Shown here one piece after another: positions 51,613 to 61,729 of a DNA stretch of 64,000 bases. The notes under the pieces were generated by a model, which did not search any database, was not told the DNA's origin, and saw only the letters and a list, made by a program, of their open reading frames with translations. The position numbers and the translations under genes are program-made. The stretch lies in the NCBI RefSeq assembly GCF_030466405.1, contig NZ_JAGGJF010000001.1, forward strand, positions 682,001 through 746,000, given 5' to 3'. The stretch's first letter is position 1, and the number at the start of each line of letters is the position of its first letter. Source of the stretch: Pseudidiomarina terrestris (GTDB taxonomy: Bacteria; Pseudomonadota; Gammaproteobacteria; Enterobacterales; Alteromonadaceae).

Positions 51613-52487
51613 CAAAGCTGGTTAATGGGTAATTTTAAGTAGACCTTACCCTGTGCATCTGCCGGGGGCATTTCTCCCGCCCGGATATTCACCTGAATCG
51701 AGGGCAGGATGAGCCGCGGCATTGCCAAACTGGCGTCACGCTGTTCGCGCATGGTTACAAACTCAGCTTCGCTGACGCCGTCGTGAACGTGTTTGCTGTG
51801 AGCTCGCTGGTCTGCAACGGTGGTTCGACACTCATGTGAGCGGCCGGCGGGTGGGTAGTCATGGCAAATATAGATGTCCGTTGCTGCTGGTAGCGCCAGC
51901 AGTTTTTTAATCGACTGATACAGAGTAGCCGCACTGCCGCCGGGGAAGTCACATCGTGCCGTGCCAACGTCCGGCATAAAAAGTGTGTCACCGACAAATG
52001 CCATTTGTTCGTTAATAATATAGGCAACGTCAGCCGGGGTGTGACCGGGGGTATGCAGCACACGAAATTCCATACTGCCTACCGAGAAGGTATCACCGTC
52101 ACTGAACAATTGGTCGAATTGGGCACCATTGGGCAAAAACTCTTTTTCCAGGTCAAAGACCTCTTTAAACAGTTTCTGTACATCGCGAATGTGCTCGCCA
52201 ATCGCAATTTTGCCGCCCAAAGCGTCCTTAATATAGGGCGCCGCTGAAAGATGATCAGCATGAGCGTGCGTTTCTAGTACCCACTCAAGTTCCAGCTCGT
52301 GAGCGCGGACGTAGTCCACCAGACGCTGGGCACCTTCTGTGCTGGTGCGCCCTGATTTATAGTCGAAATCAAGAACAGGGTCGATGATAACCGCTTTCTT
52401 ACTTGTTGGATCACAGACCACATAGCTGAAGGTTTCGCTATCACTATCCAAAAATGCTTCAACATGAGGTTTCGCTGCCTGACTCAT
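51612..52487 (-). CDS. MBL-fold persulfide dioxygenase-like enzyme
   Basis: A 291-residue metallo-beta-lactamase-fold protein with ETHE1/Blh-type metal ligands: ETHAHADHLSAAP, HTPGHTPADVAY, FVGDTLFMPDVGTARCDFPGG and YICHDYPPAGR. The GTARCDFPGG segment is typical of persulfide dioxygenases, which oxidise glutathione persulfide to sulfite. Coupling to YeiH fits detoxification: oxidise sulfide-derived persulfide, then export the sulfur product (inference). I chose the ATG at 52487 with AGGAG nine bases before; a GTG two codons earlier sits too near. Confidence 0.9.
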   Translation of the reverse strand: MSQAAKPHVEAFLDSDSETFSYVVCDPTSKKAVIIDPVLDFDYKSGRTSTEGAQRLVDYVRAHELELEWVLETHAHADHLSAAPYIKDALGGKIAIGEHIRDVQKLFKEVFDLEKEFLPNGAQFDQLFSDGDTFSVGSMEFRVLHTPGHTPADVAYIINEQMAFVGDTLFMPDVGTARCDFPGGSAATLYQSIKKLLALPAATDIYICHDYPPAGRSHECRTTVADQRAHSKHVHDGVSEAEFVTMREQRDASLAMPRLILPSIQVNIRAGEMPPADAQGKVYLKLPINQL

Positions 52488-52613
52488 GACCACTTGCTCC
52501 TAATTCCATTCGCTCCTTTTAAACTACTTCATTCTGGCAAAGGTTTAAACTGGATCAGACGTCAATGTATGTATAAAATTGCGCCTTTCGTACAAAACAA
52601 GTGAGAACTTACT

Positions 52614-53333
52614 ATGGGTCGCGCCTTCCAGAACCGCAAAGAGTCGATCGCGAAAACCGCGGCGGCGAAGAGCAAAGTTTACAGTAAATACGGCCGCGAA
52701 ATTTACGTCGTGGCCAAACAAGGTGGTGTCGAACCCGATGCCAATCTGCAACTTCGTGGTCTGATCGATCGAGCTAAGAAGGACCAGGTTCCCGCACATG
52801 TCATCGAAAAAGCCATTGAAAAGGCCAAGGGTGGCGCCGGCGAAGACTACGCGCCTGCGGTTTACGAGGGCTTTGGTCCTGGCAACTGTATGGTGATGGT
52901 GGAGTGTCTGACCGACAATCCGGCCCGCACCTTTGGCGAGGTTCGTAACTGTTTCACTAAAACAAAATCGAAAATCGGTGCCCCCGGCAGCGTGTCTCAC
53001 ATGTTCGACCACTGCATGATTCTCGCCTTTGCTGGCGATGACGAAGACGCTGTGCTGGAAGCCTTGATGATGGCTGACGTTGATGTCACTGACATTGAAG
53101 CTGAAGACGGGAAAATCACGGTTTTTGCTCCCCATACCGAGTGGCATAAAGCAAAAACCGCGCTACAGGACGCATTCCCTGACATCGATTTTGACGTTGA
53201 TGAAGTTCAATACCTGCCGCAAGTCATGACCACCATCAGTGGCGATGATGATATTGCCATGATGGAAAAATTCCTCGACATGCTGAACGACTGTGACGAC
53301 GTGCAAAACGTCTACCACAACTCTGACGCCTGA
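52614..53333 (+). CDS. YebC/PmpR family protein, YeeN-like
   Basis: A 239-residue protein of the YebC family. It starts MGRAFQNRK and includes [54 protein letters not shown] and [11 protein letters not shown], and ends with ALEDDDDVQ-like [11 protein letters not shown]. The start and missing segment place it with YeeN-type members rather than the main YebC. YebC proteins act as regulators and were more recently reported to help ribosomes at polyproline stalls. A weak GAGAA precedes the ATG. Confidence 0.93.
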   Translation: MGRAFQNRKESIAKTAAAKSKVYSKYGREIYVVAKQGGVEPDANLQLRGLIDRAKKDQVPAHVIEKAIEKAKGGAGEDYAPAVYEGFGPGNCMVMVECLTDNPARTFGEVRNCFTKTKSKIGAPGSVSHMFDHCMILAFAGDDEDAVLEALMMADVDVTDIEAEDGKITVFAPHTEWHKAKTALQDAFPDIDFDVDEVQYLPQVMTTISGDDDIAMMEKFLDMLNDCDDVQNVYHNSDA

Positions 53334-53339
53334 GCGACA

Positions 53340-53360
53340 GCCCGCAGAGTTACTGCGGGC
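53340..53360. terminator. Hairpin between convergent genes
   Basis: An 8-base GC-rich stem (GCCCGCAG / CTGCGGGC) with a 5-base loop starts seven bases after the YebC-family stop and covers the stop of the convergent peptidase gene. There is no good U-tract on either side, so it may be a weak shared terminator. Confidence 0.5.
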
Positions 53361-55509
53361 GCGCTTCTTCTCCAAGTAAGTTCAGGATAAAGGCATACTC
53401 CTCTGCGGTTTGTTTCAGCCGCGCGAAACGACCTGAGGAACCACCATGGCCTGCTTCCATATCAGTTTTAAACAACAATGGATTATCGTCCGTTTTAAGA
53501 TGGCGTAATTTTGCCACCCACTTCGCTGGCTCAAAGTATTGGACCTGCGAATCATGTAGCCCCGTCGTCACCAACATGGCCGGATAGGCCTGTTTCATCA
53601 CCTGATCATAAGGCGAATACGACAACATATAATCGTAGTAAGGCTGATCCTGCGGATTCCCCCATTCATCAAACTCATTGGTGGTTAACGGAATGGTTTC
53701 ATCCAGCATAGTGGTAACCACATCGACAAAGGGCACGTGTGCCACCAGCCCCCGATACTTTGCGGGAGCCATGTTCGCCACAGCGCCCATTAGCAAGCCC
53801 CCGGCACTGCCGCCCATACCAAAGACTTTACCCGGGTGTGCGTACTCTTCTGCGACCAGGTGTTCCGTCACATCGATATAATCGGTAAAGGTATTCTTTT
53901 TATTTTCAAGTTTACCCTGCTCATACCAGTGTCGACCCATTTCCTGTCCACCGCGAATATGGGCGATAGCATAGACGAAACCGCGATCAACCAGTGAAAA
54001 CACGGATTGACGGAACCAGGGTTCGGAGGTTGCACCGTAGGAGCCGTAGGCATACTGATACAGAGGAGCGCTACCGTCTTGTTGGAAATCGTTGCTATAG
54101 AGCAAAGAGACCGGGATACGAGTACCGTCATCTGCGGTTGCCCAGGTGCGCTCAGTGGCATAGTTGGAGGCATCATAATTGGGCACCTCAGTAGCTTTTA
54201 ACACCTCGCTCTCTCGGGTTGCCATATTGTACGCGTAGGTCACTGTGGGCGTGACAAGCGAGGTGTAGTTGTAACGCACCACGGCAGTGTCTTGTTCAAC
54301 GTTGGTTTCAAAAGTCATGACATAGGTTGGCTCGTCAGCACTGATCACGTGGCTTTGGCTTGGATCACTCCAGGGCACAACACGGACCTGACGCAGACCA
54401 TCCCGACGCTCATTCAAGGCCAGATGGTTGCTGAAAACCGCAATATCATGAATAAACACTTGCTCGTCGTGAGGCACCACCGGTCGCCAGCTCGCCTTGT
54501 CGCCAAGGTTATCTGCCGTGACCTCCATGACCTGGAAATTGGGGGCATTGTAGTCGGTCAGGATAATCCAGCGCCCGTCAATATGGTCTGCTGAATACTG
54601 CAGGTCCCGCTCCCGCGGCGCAATCACCTGTAGTGCGGCATCCGGGGTCTCGGCGTCGAGCACATGCATTTCGTTGGAGACCGTCGACTGCAGGGTAATC
54701 ACCACATACTCGCGATCCGTGGTATTACTCACCCACATGTAGAAGCTTTCATCTTGCTCTTCGTAGATGACTTCGGCGGTTTCAACGGGTGCTCCTGTTC
54801 GATATTTCAACACCCGTTTGGATAACAAGGTTTGAGGATCCTTTTCGACCAGAAACAATGTCTCATTGTCCTGTGCCCAGGCAAGCGCAGCTGAGAGTCC
54901 GTTGAGCCCCGTCGCAGTTGTGGTTGCGGAGGTCAGGTCTTTCACGTGCAGCTCGTACTGGCGACGGCCGATCGCATCCACCATATAAGCCAGCTTGGTC
55001 TGATCGGGGCTGACCTGAAGATTTGAAACCTGCATAAAGGCTTCGCCTTCGGCAAGCTCGTTCACATCGAGCAGGATTTCTTTTTGACCGCTTTCAATGT
55101 GCGTGCGCGTGTAAATCGCATACTCTTGCCCTTCCTCGTACTCGGTCTGATAAGTGTAATCTCCGCGCTGATAGGGCACGCTTTCATCGTCCTGCTTTAC
55201 CCGGGCCATGAGTTCTGACTCGATTTTGTCTGTCAGCTGCTGATAATCCGCACGGTAACTATCGTAGTAGGTATTTTCTGCGTTTAAATAGCCAAGCACT
55301 TCCGGATCTTGGCGTTCATCGTCGCGCAGCCAGTAATAGTAATCGACGCGCTCTCCATGCGGCGAAACTATAGTGTAGGGCTCACGCTTAGCTACCGGAG
55401 CATCCGACTCCTTACTCTCTGCCGGTGTCGATTGCGGCTGACAGGCTGTCAGTAGAAGCAAAGCCGTCAACGACAAGGTACTGCGAACGCCTGAAGCAAA
55501 ACTCAACAT
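53350..55509 (-). CDS. Oligopeptidase B-like S9 lipoprotein
   Basis: A 719-residue S9A peptidase. It has a lipobox (LLLLTAC, Cys25 of the precursor), a beta-propeller domain (about 80-430) and a C-terminal hydrolase domain. Active-site motifs: GMGGSAGGLLMGAVAN (Ser), TTGLHDSQVQYFEPAKW (Asp) and MEAGHGGSSGRF (His). The opening SPHGERVDYYYWLRDDER is the PtrB family start, so it should cut after basic residues. A lipidated form differs from cytosolic E. coli PtrB. I chose ATG 55509 (AAGGA seven bases upstream), not an in-frame start 17 codons earlier. Confidence 0.9.
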   Translation of the reverse strand: MLSFASGVRSTLSLTALLLLTACQPQSTPAESKESDAPVAKREPYTIVSPHGERVDYYYWLRDDERQDPEVLGYLNAENTYYDSYRADYQQLTDKIESELMARVKQDDESVPYQRGDYTYQTEYEEGQEYAIYTRTHIESGQKEILLDVNELAEGEAFMQVSNLQVSPDQTKLAYMVDAIGRRQYELHVKDLTSATTTATGLNGLSAALAWAQDNETLFLVEKDPQTLLSKRVLKYRTGAPVETAEVIYEEQDESFYMWVSNTTDREYVVITLQSTVSNEMHVLDAETPDAALQVIAPRERDLQYSADHIDGRWIILTDYNAPNFQVMEVTADNLGDKASWRPVVPHDEQVFIHDIAVFSNHLALNERRDGLRQVRVVPWSDPSQSHVISADEPTYVMTFETNVEQDTAVVRYNYTSLVTPTVTYAYNMATRESEVLKATEVPNYDASNYATERTWATADDGTRIPVSLLYSNDFQQDGSAPLYQYAYGSYGATSEPWFRQSVFSLVDRGFVYAIAHIRGGQEMGRHWYEQGKLENKKNTFTDYIDVTEHLVAEEYAHPGKVFGMGGSAGGLLMGAVANMAPAKYRGLVAHVPFVDVVTTMLDETIPLTTNEFDEWGNPQDQPYYDYMLSYSPYDQVMKQAYPAMLVTTGLHDSQVQYFEPAKWVAKLRHLKTDDNPLLFKTDMEAGHGGSSGRFARLKQTAEEYAFILNLLGEEARPQ

Positions 55510-55716
55510 GGGGTGTCCTTTTCTGATAGGGTCGACTAGGTCTGTACGACTTTTAGTCATTTTAGGTACCGAGTCAAGGGTACAGAAACCACATTAAACT
55601 TATTGTAACTTTTAAACTAGTCAACGCTTATATACGTATTTTATCGCTTATTAGTTGAACTCGTCCGACCAGACAGTGTAAATTATGCGACTAATTTTTC
55701 ATCAGCAGGGGTTTTC

Positions 55717-57807
55717 GTGCAGACCACTCAAGCAAACAAAGCTTTGTCGTCTTACCTGATGCAGGTGGTCATGGCCTGCGCGCTCGTGTTTGCCATGGCT
55801 GTTGCGCAGGCGCAAGAGACTGTTGCGCCGCCGCCCATGGCCCCTGCTGTTGAGCAGCAACTTGATGACATGCTCAACAGCAATTTGAGCGAAGCCGAAA
55901 TGGGCAAGCAACTGCTTGCACTCGTCGAGACGCTGCCTGCTGATACCCCGGATATGACACAAATTCGGATAAAATCCTATCTGGCGATGTCCTACGGCTA
56001 TGAGGGCGATTTTACAAAAGCTTATGATTTGTTAGATGAAATCGAACAGCAAGCGCTAAAAAGTGGCTTCCCGGACGCCATCACCGAAGCAGCCGCCACC
56101 CGGGTTTTACTCAAGACCCTCGAAGGCAAAATCACCGAAGCTTACAGTTTGATTAATGCGGTCATTGTGCCTGCAGAAAAAGCTAGTTTGCCGCGCGTTC
56201 GCTACTTTGCCCATAACCTGGTTGCCAGCATTTACATGCAGAAGAATCAGACGGAGCGGGCCTTAGAGCACCTGATTTATGCTTCAGACGCGGTCAACGA
56301 AACAGATTCTGAGCGTACTCCCGTGCGCCGTATCTATTTAAAGCTTCGTATCGCCGAAATCTACAGTCAACAAACTCAGTATGAGCAGGCGTTACTGCAA
56401 CTTAACGAGGCTGAGGATACGGTCCAGTCCAATGGATTGGAGTCAACTTTCGCTCCGGAAATCCAATTTCAGCGGGCTTACATCGCCACTGAAATGGAAA
56501 ATTTCGACGCGGCTTTTGACATTTATGAGGAACTTGAAGACCAGATTAAAGACGACCCGCAGTGGGTCGCGATGCAACCCACTGTTTTAAATAACCTTGG
56601 CGACCTCGCTATTCGCACCAAGCGCTTCGAATCTGGTATTGCGACGCTAGAAGAAGCATTGGCCATTGCGCAACAGCAAAACGCTACCATCACCGAGCAA
56701 ATCATCCGCTTTAATCTAGGCTTCATCCAGGTCCACCTTGGTAATCACGACAGGGGCCTGGAGGCTATGAAGGCTATCGTCGAAGAGGTCCGGGGCGAGT
56801 GGATCAGTAGTGAATTCGAAGGCTTGCTTGGTGAGTATGCGCAAGCTCTGAGCATGACTGGCCGCTATCAGGAAGCAAATGAGGTCCTACTGGAGCAACG
56901 TGAGCTTCGAGCCGAAGTTTTTAACACGGAAATGCAAAAGAACGTTACCGAATTGCAGAACCTTTATGAATCGAAAGACAAGGCCCAGCAGATTGAACTG
57001 CTCGAACAGCAAAACGGCCTCAACGAACAAATGCTCAAAAACGAGCGCCAGCATCAACTGATACTGGCATTAGGAATTATTGTCGCCCTCTTGTTCTCTA
57101 TTTTAGCGCTCTATCTCTATCGCGCCGCACGTCGATCGAACTTAGCGCTAAAAGATGCTAATGCCAAGTTGGCCGACCAGTCCGTGCGCGATCCTTTAAC
57201 CGGTTTACTTAACCGTCGTGCCATGCAGCAAGAGCTGCAGCGTCAGCAGCGCGAAGGCTCCGCACACAATGATGCGATGGTGCTGCTGGATATCGATCAT
57301 TTTAAACGCATCAACGATAAGCATGGACACGCCGCCGGTGATGATGTGATTTGTGAGGTGGCCAGGCGCTTGGTCGCCATTTGCCGCGAAAATGACAAGG
57401 TGATCCGCTGGGGGGGTGAAGAGTTCCTGATTTACCTCTCTAATGCCGATGCCGATGCACTTCCGCGTTTTGTGCGCCGACTCTTGCAGACCATCGCTGA
57501 ACAACCGATTACCACCAAGTGTTCAGGCGACATCGCGATTACCGCCACAGCTGGTTTCATCAGTTACCCCTTTGCCGGGTTGGACGAGCAACAGATGGAT
57601 TGGGAAGCGACGCTACAGCTCATCGATAATGCACTCTATGCAGGTAAGGTCCATGGTCGCAATCAGGCATGGGGAATTACCCAACTCAATGTCCCCCTCG
57701 ATAAAGCCAGAGCAGCTCTTGATAGCGACCTTGTTGAAGCGATCGAACAGAAAGTTGTCACGGCAATAACACTGCACGGGCCCAAATCAGAAGGGTTATC
57801 TGACTAA
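55717..57807 (+). CDS. TPR-containing diguanylate cyclase
   Basis: A 696-residue membrane protein. A signal segment (about 13-33) is followed by a periplasmic TPR array (about 60-420), a coiled coil (about 395-450), a helix (about 453-472, ILALGIIVALLFSILALYLY), and a GGDEF domain (about 490-660). The active site is RWGGEEF with an RxxD inhibitory site (REND) five residues before it. It makes cyclic di-GMP, probably in response to a TPR-bound envelope signal. The start is a GTG at 55717 with AGGGG six bases upstream. Confidence 0.92.
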   Translation: MQTTQANKALSSYLMQVVMACALVFAMAVAQAQETVAPPPMAPAVEQQLDDMLNSNLSEAEMGKQLLALVETLPADTPDMTQIRIKSYLAMSYGYEGDFTKAYDLLDEIEQQALKSGFPDAITEAAATRVLLKTLEGKITEAYSLINAVIVPAEKASLPRVRYFAHNLVASIYMQKNQTERALEHLIYASDAVNETDSERTPVRRIYLKLRIAEIYSQQTQYEQALLQLNEAEDTVQSNGLESTFAPEIQFQRAYIATEMENFDAAFDIYEELEDQIKDDPQWVAMQPTVLNNLGDLAIRTKRFESGIATLEEALAIAQQQNATITEQIIRFNLGFIQVHLGNHDRGLEAMKAIVEEVRGEWISSEFEGLLGEYAQALSMTGRYQEANEVLLEQRELRAEVFNTEMQKNVTELQNLYESKDKAQQIELLEQQNGLNEQMLKNERQHQLILALGIIVALLFSILALYLYRAARRSNLALKDANAKLADQSVRDPLTGLLNRRAMQQELQRQQREGSAHNDAMVLLDIDHFKRINDKHGHAAGDDVICEVARRLVAICRENDKVIRWGGEEFLIYLSNADADALPRFVRRLLQTIAEQPITTKCSGDIAITATAGFISYPFAGLDEQQMDWEATLQLIDNALYAGKVHGRNQAWGITQLNVPLDKARAALDSDLVEAIEQKVVTAITLHGPKSEGLSD

Positions 57808-57883
57808 TCAGCCAAGGTCTTCCGCGTTTACATAGCTAGCTTAACTCGCTAAGCTTAAGCGATTGTGTTTTGGAGAACCTGAC

Positions 57884-59383
57884 ATGGCTGTACGCATCTA
57901 TTGCTTCAGTGGTTACGAATTCGACCCCGTGCATGCGTTACTGCGCTCGCCTACCGATGAAATTAGCCTTGAGCACCGAATTGCTTCTTTGCTGGATTAT
58001 TTTTGTCAGCATCCGCAGCAAGCGCTTACCAAAGAAGCGCTCCTGGATGCCGTTTGGGCCGGGCGCATTGTTAACGAAGACAGTCTTTCCGTTGCCGTCA
58101 GCAAACTACGAAAACTCCTGCACGACAGTCGCGGTGAACCCCAATTTATTAAAACTATTCCTGGCGTTGGCTATTACTGGCTACCTGACACCACGCTAAA
58201 AGCATCCTCCACCCCCGCAGCTGCACAAAATGTTGACACTCAACGCGTGTCGGCCAGCACGGTGCAAAGGCGCGATCGCTATCGCTGGGGATTGCTTAGC
58301 GCGGTACTACTCATTCTTGTTGCTGTCATTTACTTGCTGCAGAGTCAGGGTTACCTACATCCTGCGGCAGAGCCCTCCAGCACAGCCAGCGACCAGCCCG
58401 CGGCGGCAGCTTTGCTGACCGCGCCAGCACAAGCTAAATTCCAGGAAGCGCAAAAACTCATCGCGCCCGCCGTTTACTATGAGTCAACGCCAGCAAACTA
58501 CCGCCGCGCGATTGAGCTATTCCGGGAGGTTTTGCAGGAGTACCCTGACTTTACCCCTGCTCACGTGGGTATTGCCGAAGCAAAATTTGAAATGAGCGGT
58601 CTGCGAGGGTATCGCGATTTGCAGCTCTACCTCGATGAGATTAATTCCATCGTCGCTCTTGCGCTCGCTCAGGATCCTGCCAATGGTGATGCGCTGGAGT
58701 TAAAGGCCAAGCTGGCATTTCTCGGCGAATGGGATCTCGAGACCGCAAAGATCTATTATGAAAAAGCCATCGAGGCAATGCCCAACGATCCCGGCGTTTA
58801 CTTAGGCTATTCTGAACTCCTTTTAATTCGGGGACGTTATCAGGAAGCCGATAAACTCCTCAATCAGCTACGGGTAAAAAACCCGGATTTTTATCGCTAC
58901 ATGAACCTGTCTCTGGTTTATATGTTTAAAGGTGATTACCCGCGCGCTATCGCGGAAACTCAGCGTCTGATTAACTCCGAGGTGCCTTCGCGCCAGCATA
59001 ACCATATTCTGACTCGCATCGGTGTCCTCACCCATGACGACGCGATGGCGATGGAACACCTTGAAGTTTTGATGCGTGAAGAAGGTTATAACGATCAGCG
59101 TATCGCAGCCTACCGAGAGCTCTTTGCTGAAGGCGGCATTGCTGCGGTATACGGTCAGCTGCTGGAGGAGCGCAACGAAGATAACCTGGGTCAATATATT
59201 CCACCGCTTTCGTGGGCCCGCTACGCTATTGTGATCGGTGAATACGACATTGCGCTGCGCCATATACAGGACGCGATAAAACGCAAACAACCGCAGGCAC
59301 TGATATTACATAGTGATCCCCATTATGACCCGCTGCGACAATCTGAGGAATTCCAGCAGCTGCTGGCGCAGCTGCCGAACTAA
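57884..59383 (+). CDS. CadC-like membrane regulator with TPR domain
   Basis: A 499-residue one-component regulator. Residues about 5-105 form an OmpR/CadC winged helix (FSGYEFDPVHALLRSP, LDYFCQHPQQALTKEALLDAVW, VNEDSLSVAVSKLRKLL, FIKTIPGVGYYW). After a linker and one membrane helix (about 140-160) lies a periplasmic TPR region (about 185-490). This is the ToxR/CadC layout: a DNA-binding domain in the cytoplasm controlled directly by an envelope sensor, without phosphotransfer. TGGAGA sits eight bases before the ATG at 57884. It lies just after the TPR-GGDEF gene. Confidence 0.9.
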   Translation: MAVRIYCFSGYEFDPVHALLRSPTDEISLEHRIASLLDYFCQHPQQALTKEALLDAVWAGRIVNEDSLSVAVSKLRKLLHDSRGEPQFIKTIPGVGYYWLPDTTLKASSTPAAAQNVDTQRVSASTVQRRDRYRWGLLSAVLLILVAVIYLLQSQGYLHPAAEPSSTASDQPAAAALLTAPAQAKFQEAQKLIAPAVYYESTPANYRRAIELFREVLQEYPDFTPAHVGIAEAKFEMSGLRGYRDLQLYLDEINSIVALALAQDPANGDALELKAKLAFLGEWDLETAKIYYEKAIEAMPNDPGVYLGYSELLLIRGRYQEADKLLNQLRVKNPDFYRYMNLSLVYMFKGDYPRAIAETQRLINSEVPSRQHNHILTRIGVLTHDDAMAMEHLEVLMREEGYNDQRIAAYRELFAEGGIAAVYGQLLEERNEDNLGQYIPPLSWARYAIVIGEYDIALRHIQDAIKRKQPQALILHSDPHYDPLRQSEEFQQLLAQLPN

Positions 59384-60636
59384 TCGCGCTGCTTTGCTAA
59401 CGGGCGTAAGACTTCGCCCTGCTGCACCACTGCTATAGGTTTGCGTAATACCGCAAAATCCGCCAACGGATTACCCGGGTAAGCATTAAAACTAGCCTCA
59501 AAGCCGGGACCAAGCTCACCGACTTGGCGCTCGGGAAATAGCGCTTTAGGCGTCACCCGGGTCGCGGTATTAAGTAAAGCAACCGCATCAAGATGCATGT
59601 GTTCCCGTAAATAAATCAATTCATCGATAACAGAGCCCTGAAACTGGTCCGAACGACTTAGCAGTTCCACGCCGGCTGTACGCAAGAGCTCCAGGTTTTC
59701 CTTTTGCAGATTCTGCACCCGCTTTTTTTCAGCTGCTGAGACATTCTTGAACAGTTCAACAACGCCCGCGGTTGCCACCACTTTAATTCCTTTAGCCGCA
59801 GCAAGTCTGGCGGTAGCTTCCGCAATCCGATAATCCTCAGCTATCTTACCCTCGGCCCAATGGTACCCTGGCAGATGTCCGACCCAGTCAACTCCGGCAG
59901 CCACCGCTAAGGAAAAATCGGCCGCCGATTCGGTGTGGGCGACGACGCGCAATCCCCGTTCTTGTAGATAAGGAACCAGCGCCATGACGACCTTGACGGT
60001 CAGGCCATTCAGGCCAAAATACTCCGGCGCGCCGCGCCGTGTCTGATCTTCATGATGCACCAGGATGATTTTAACGAGATCCTCCGCTCCGGCAGCGATT
60101 AAGGGCCATTTGCGCTCGATGTCACCGACCGCATCGACCACGATGTAGCTGTGATCGTAAAGGCTAGCGGGTGCCGTTTCGGAACGCCCGCCACGCGACG
60201 CTAAAGCCATCGCTAACGGGTGGCCATCAGAGCTGGAAATGCACGCTCCTGCAACCTTTATCGAAGCAAGTCGAGCCCGTCGCAGACCCTCACGTGCCTC
60301 CCCTGCGTTGAGGTGACTGCCACATAGCATGGCACCGTATAAAATGCCTCTATCAATATAGCTACTGTGAAAATTGTCCACTAGCCAGGGGGTCTGGAGA
60401 TTATGGTTGTGGGCATCAGCCAGCGGCGGCAACATGTAGGCACCTTCCAAGTCATAACTGTTGGAAACCTGCTTAACACGGTGCGCAGCAACAAATTTCC
60501 CAGCCTCGACAAATCGCGTGCCCTGAACAAACTCGCTACCGTTCCACCAGTAACCATTGCGATAAGCATCTGCGCCCTGCACCACTGCGCTAAACAGCAG
60601 CAGCAAGACACTTAAACCAACGCGCGATAACATCAT
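59380..60636 (-). CDS. Exported amidohydrolase
   Basis: A 418-residue exported amidohydrolase with a signal peptide (cleaved near residue 22, VVQGADA). It has metal ligands typical of the superfamily: DAHNHN (HxH), a likely carboxylated Lys in DLVKIILVHHED, VVAHTESA and VGHLPGYH (histidines), and an Asp in SRSDQF. It could be an imidazolonepropionase/prolidase-like enzyme, but the substrate is not evident. GGAGG precedes the ATG. It overlaps the HTH-TPR stop by 4 bases and lies 10 bases after the efflux adaptor gene. Confidence 0.84.
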   Translation of the reverse strand: MMLSRVGLSVLLLLFSAVVQGADAYRNGYWWNGSEFVQGTRFVEAGKFVAAHRVKQVSNSYDLEGAYMLPPLADAHNHNLQTPWLVDNFHSSYIDRGILYGAMLCGSHLNAGEAREGLRRARLASIKVAGACISSSDGHPLAMALASRGGRSETAPASLYDHSYIVVDAVGDIERKWPLIAAGAEDLVKIILVHHEDQTRRGAPEYFGLNGLTVKVVMALVPYLQERGLRVVAHTESAADFSLAVAAGVDWVGHLPGYHWAEGKIAEDYRIAEATARLAAAKGIKVVATAGVVELFKNVSAAEKKRVQNLQKENLELLRTAGVELLSRSDQFQGSVIDELIYLREHMHLDAVALLNTATRVTPKALFPERQVGELGPGFEASFNAYPGNPLADFAVLRKPIAVVQQGEVLRPLAKQRD

Positions 60637-60646
60637 GCTCTCCCTC

Positions 60647-61729
60647 CTAACTGCCCAATGTGGTCAACGGAAAATCCTCAGCACTGAGGACTTTAACCAC
60701 TTGCCCGTTACGCAGTAAATCGGCACCGCGCACGACCACGGACTGTCCATTGTGAAGTTTGCCTTTGACGTTGACGTAATTGCCGGAGCCGCCGGCAATA
60801 GTCACCTTAATTTCCGTCGCTTTGCCTGCCTTATCGACCACAAAGACACGGGTTCCATTTTTACCGATCACCAGCGCATCTCTTGGCACCACGAAGTGCT
60901 CAGCCGGAAACGCTGCGGGAACCGCGATGGTCACCAGCTCACCGACGCGGAAATTACCGTATAACGCGGTTGGAATTGTCAGCAGACCGGTGAATGTTTG
61001 CGAGCGCGCGTCACTGACCGGGATCAGTTGGCGTAGCTGCATTTCACGAGTTCCGCCGGAGAAGAACACCTGGATGCTCTCAGCAGCGCGTGCAAACTCG
61101 CTATAAGCCAGTGGTCCGTGAAAACGGATCTCGAGGTTCTCAATGTCGACCAGCTCAATCAAAGGTGCAGTGCCGACGACGTCTTCACCACTGCGTTGCA
61201 GACGCTTAATCACAACGCCGCTATAAGGAGCCTTCACGGTAGTTTTATCGAGATCGTCCTGGGCCTGTTCAAGCTGTAACTGTAAGAGCTCGCGGTCAGA
61301 CTTTAGTAAGCCAAGTTCTGCAGTTAAGTCATCGACATCACGAGTCGATACAGCCTGCTGGTGATGAAGCTCCTGTAACCGCGTCAGATCTTGCTCGGCA
61401 CGCTTGATTTCAATCTCTTTGCGTTGAATTTGCGCCTGCAGTTGGCGCACCTGTAACTCGAAAGGCCGTTGGTCCAGCTGTACTAAAATGTCGCCGGCTG
61501 TAACCTGAGTGCCAGGCTCCGCAATCCAGGTGATTTTGCCAACCACGCCAGCACTTAATTCACTGCTGTGGCGACTTTGTACCTGCCCACTTACCATAAC
61601 TGTCGGGCTTAGGGTTTTCATCGATACTGGCACGACCGAGACTGCCGGGGCTTGCTGTGCGTACCCGGCAAAGCTGATAAGTGCAAGGCTAAGTACAAAC
61701 GAAGGTAGAATTAATTTAGTCAGAAACAT
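60647..61729 (-). CDS. RND efflux periplasmic adaptor (HlyD/MFP family)
   Basis: A 360-residue membrane-fusion protein: signal segment (about 1-24), a lipoyl/barrel-sandwich half-motif (GVVGKITWIAEPGTQVTAGD), a coiled-coil hairpin (about 85-155, LQAQIQRKEIEIKRAEQDL), the other half (VKAPYSGVVIKRLQRSGEDV), and beta-barrel domains. It couples the inner-membrane pump to an outer-membrane channel. Its ATG has GGAGA six bases upstream. Its start overlaps the end of the pump gene by 14 bases, so both are made together. Confidence 0.94.
   Translation of the reverse strand: MFLTKLILPSFVLSLALISFAGYAQQAPAVSVVPVSMKTLSPTVMVSGQVQSRHSSELSAGVVGKITWIAEPGTQVTAGDILVQLDQRPFELQVRQLQAQIQRKEIEIKRAEQDLTRLQELHHQQAVSTRDVDDLTAELGLLKSDRELLQLQLEQAQDDLDKTTVKAPYSGVVIKRLQRSGEDVVGTAPLIELVDIENLEIRFHGPLAYSEFARAAESIQVFFSGGTREMQLRQLIPVSDARSQTFTGLLTIPTALYGNFRVGELVTIAVPAAFPAEHFVVPRDALVIGKNGTRVFVVDKAGKATEIKVTIAGGSGNYVNVKGKLHNGQSVVVRGADLLRNGQVVKVLSAEDFPLTTLGS

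Noticed and set aside
52545-53147. 200-codon minus-strand frame opposite the YebC-family gene
   Set aside because: YebC-family motifs on the plus strand are conserved end to end; the antisense frame is an unsupported shadow.
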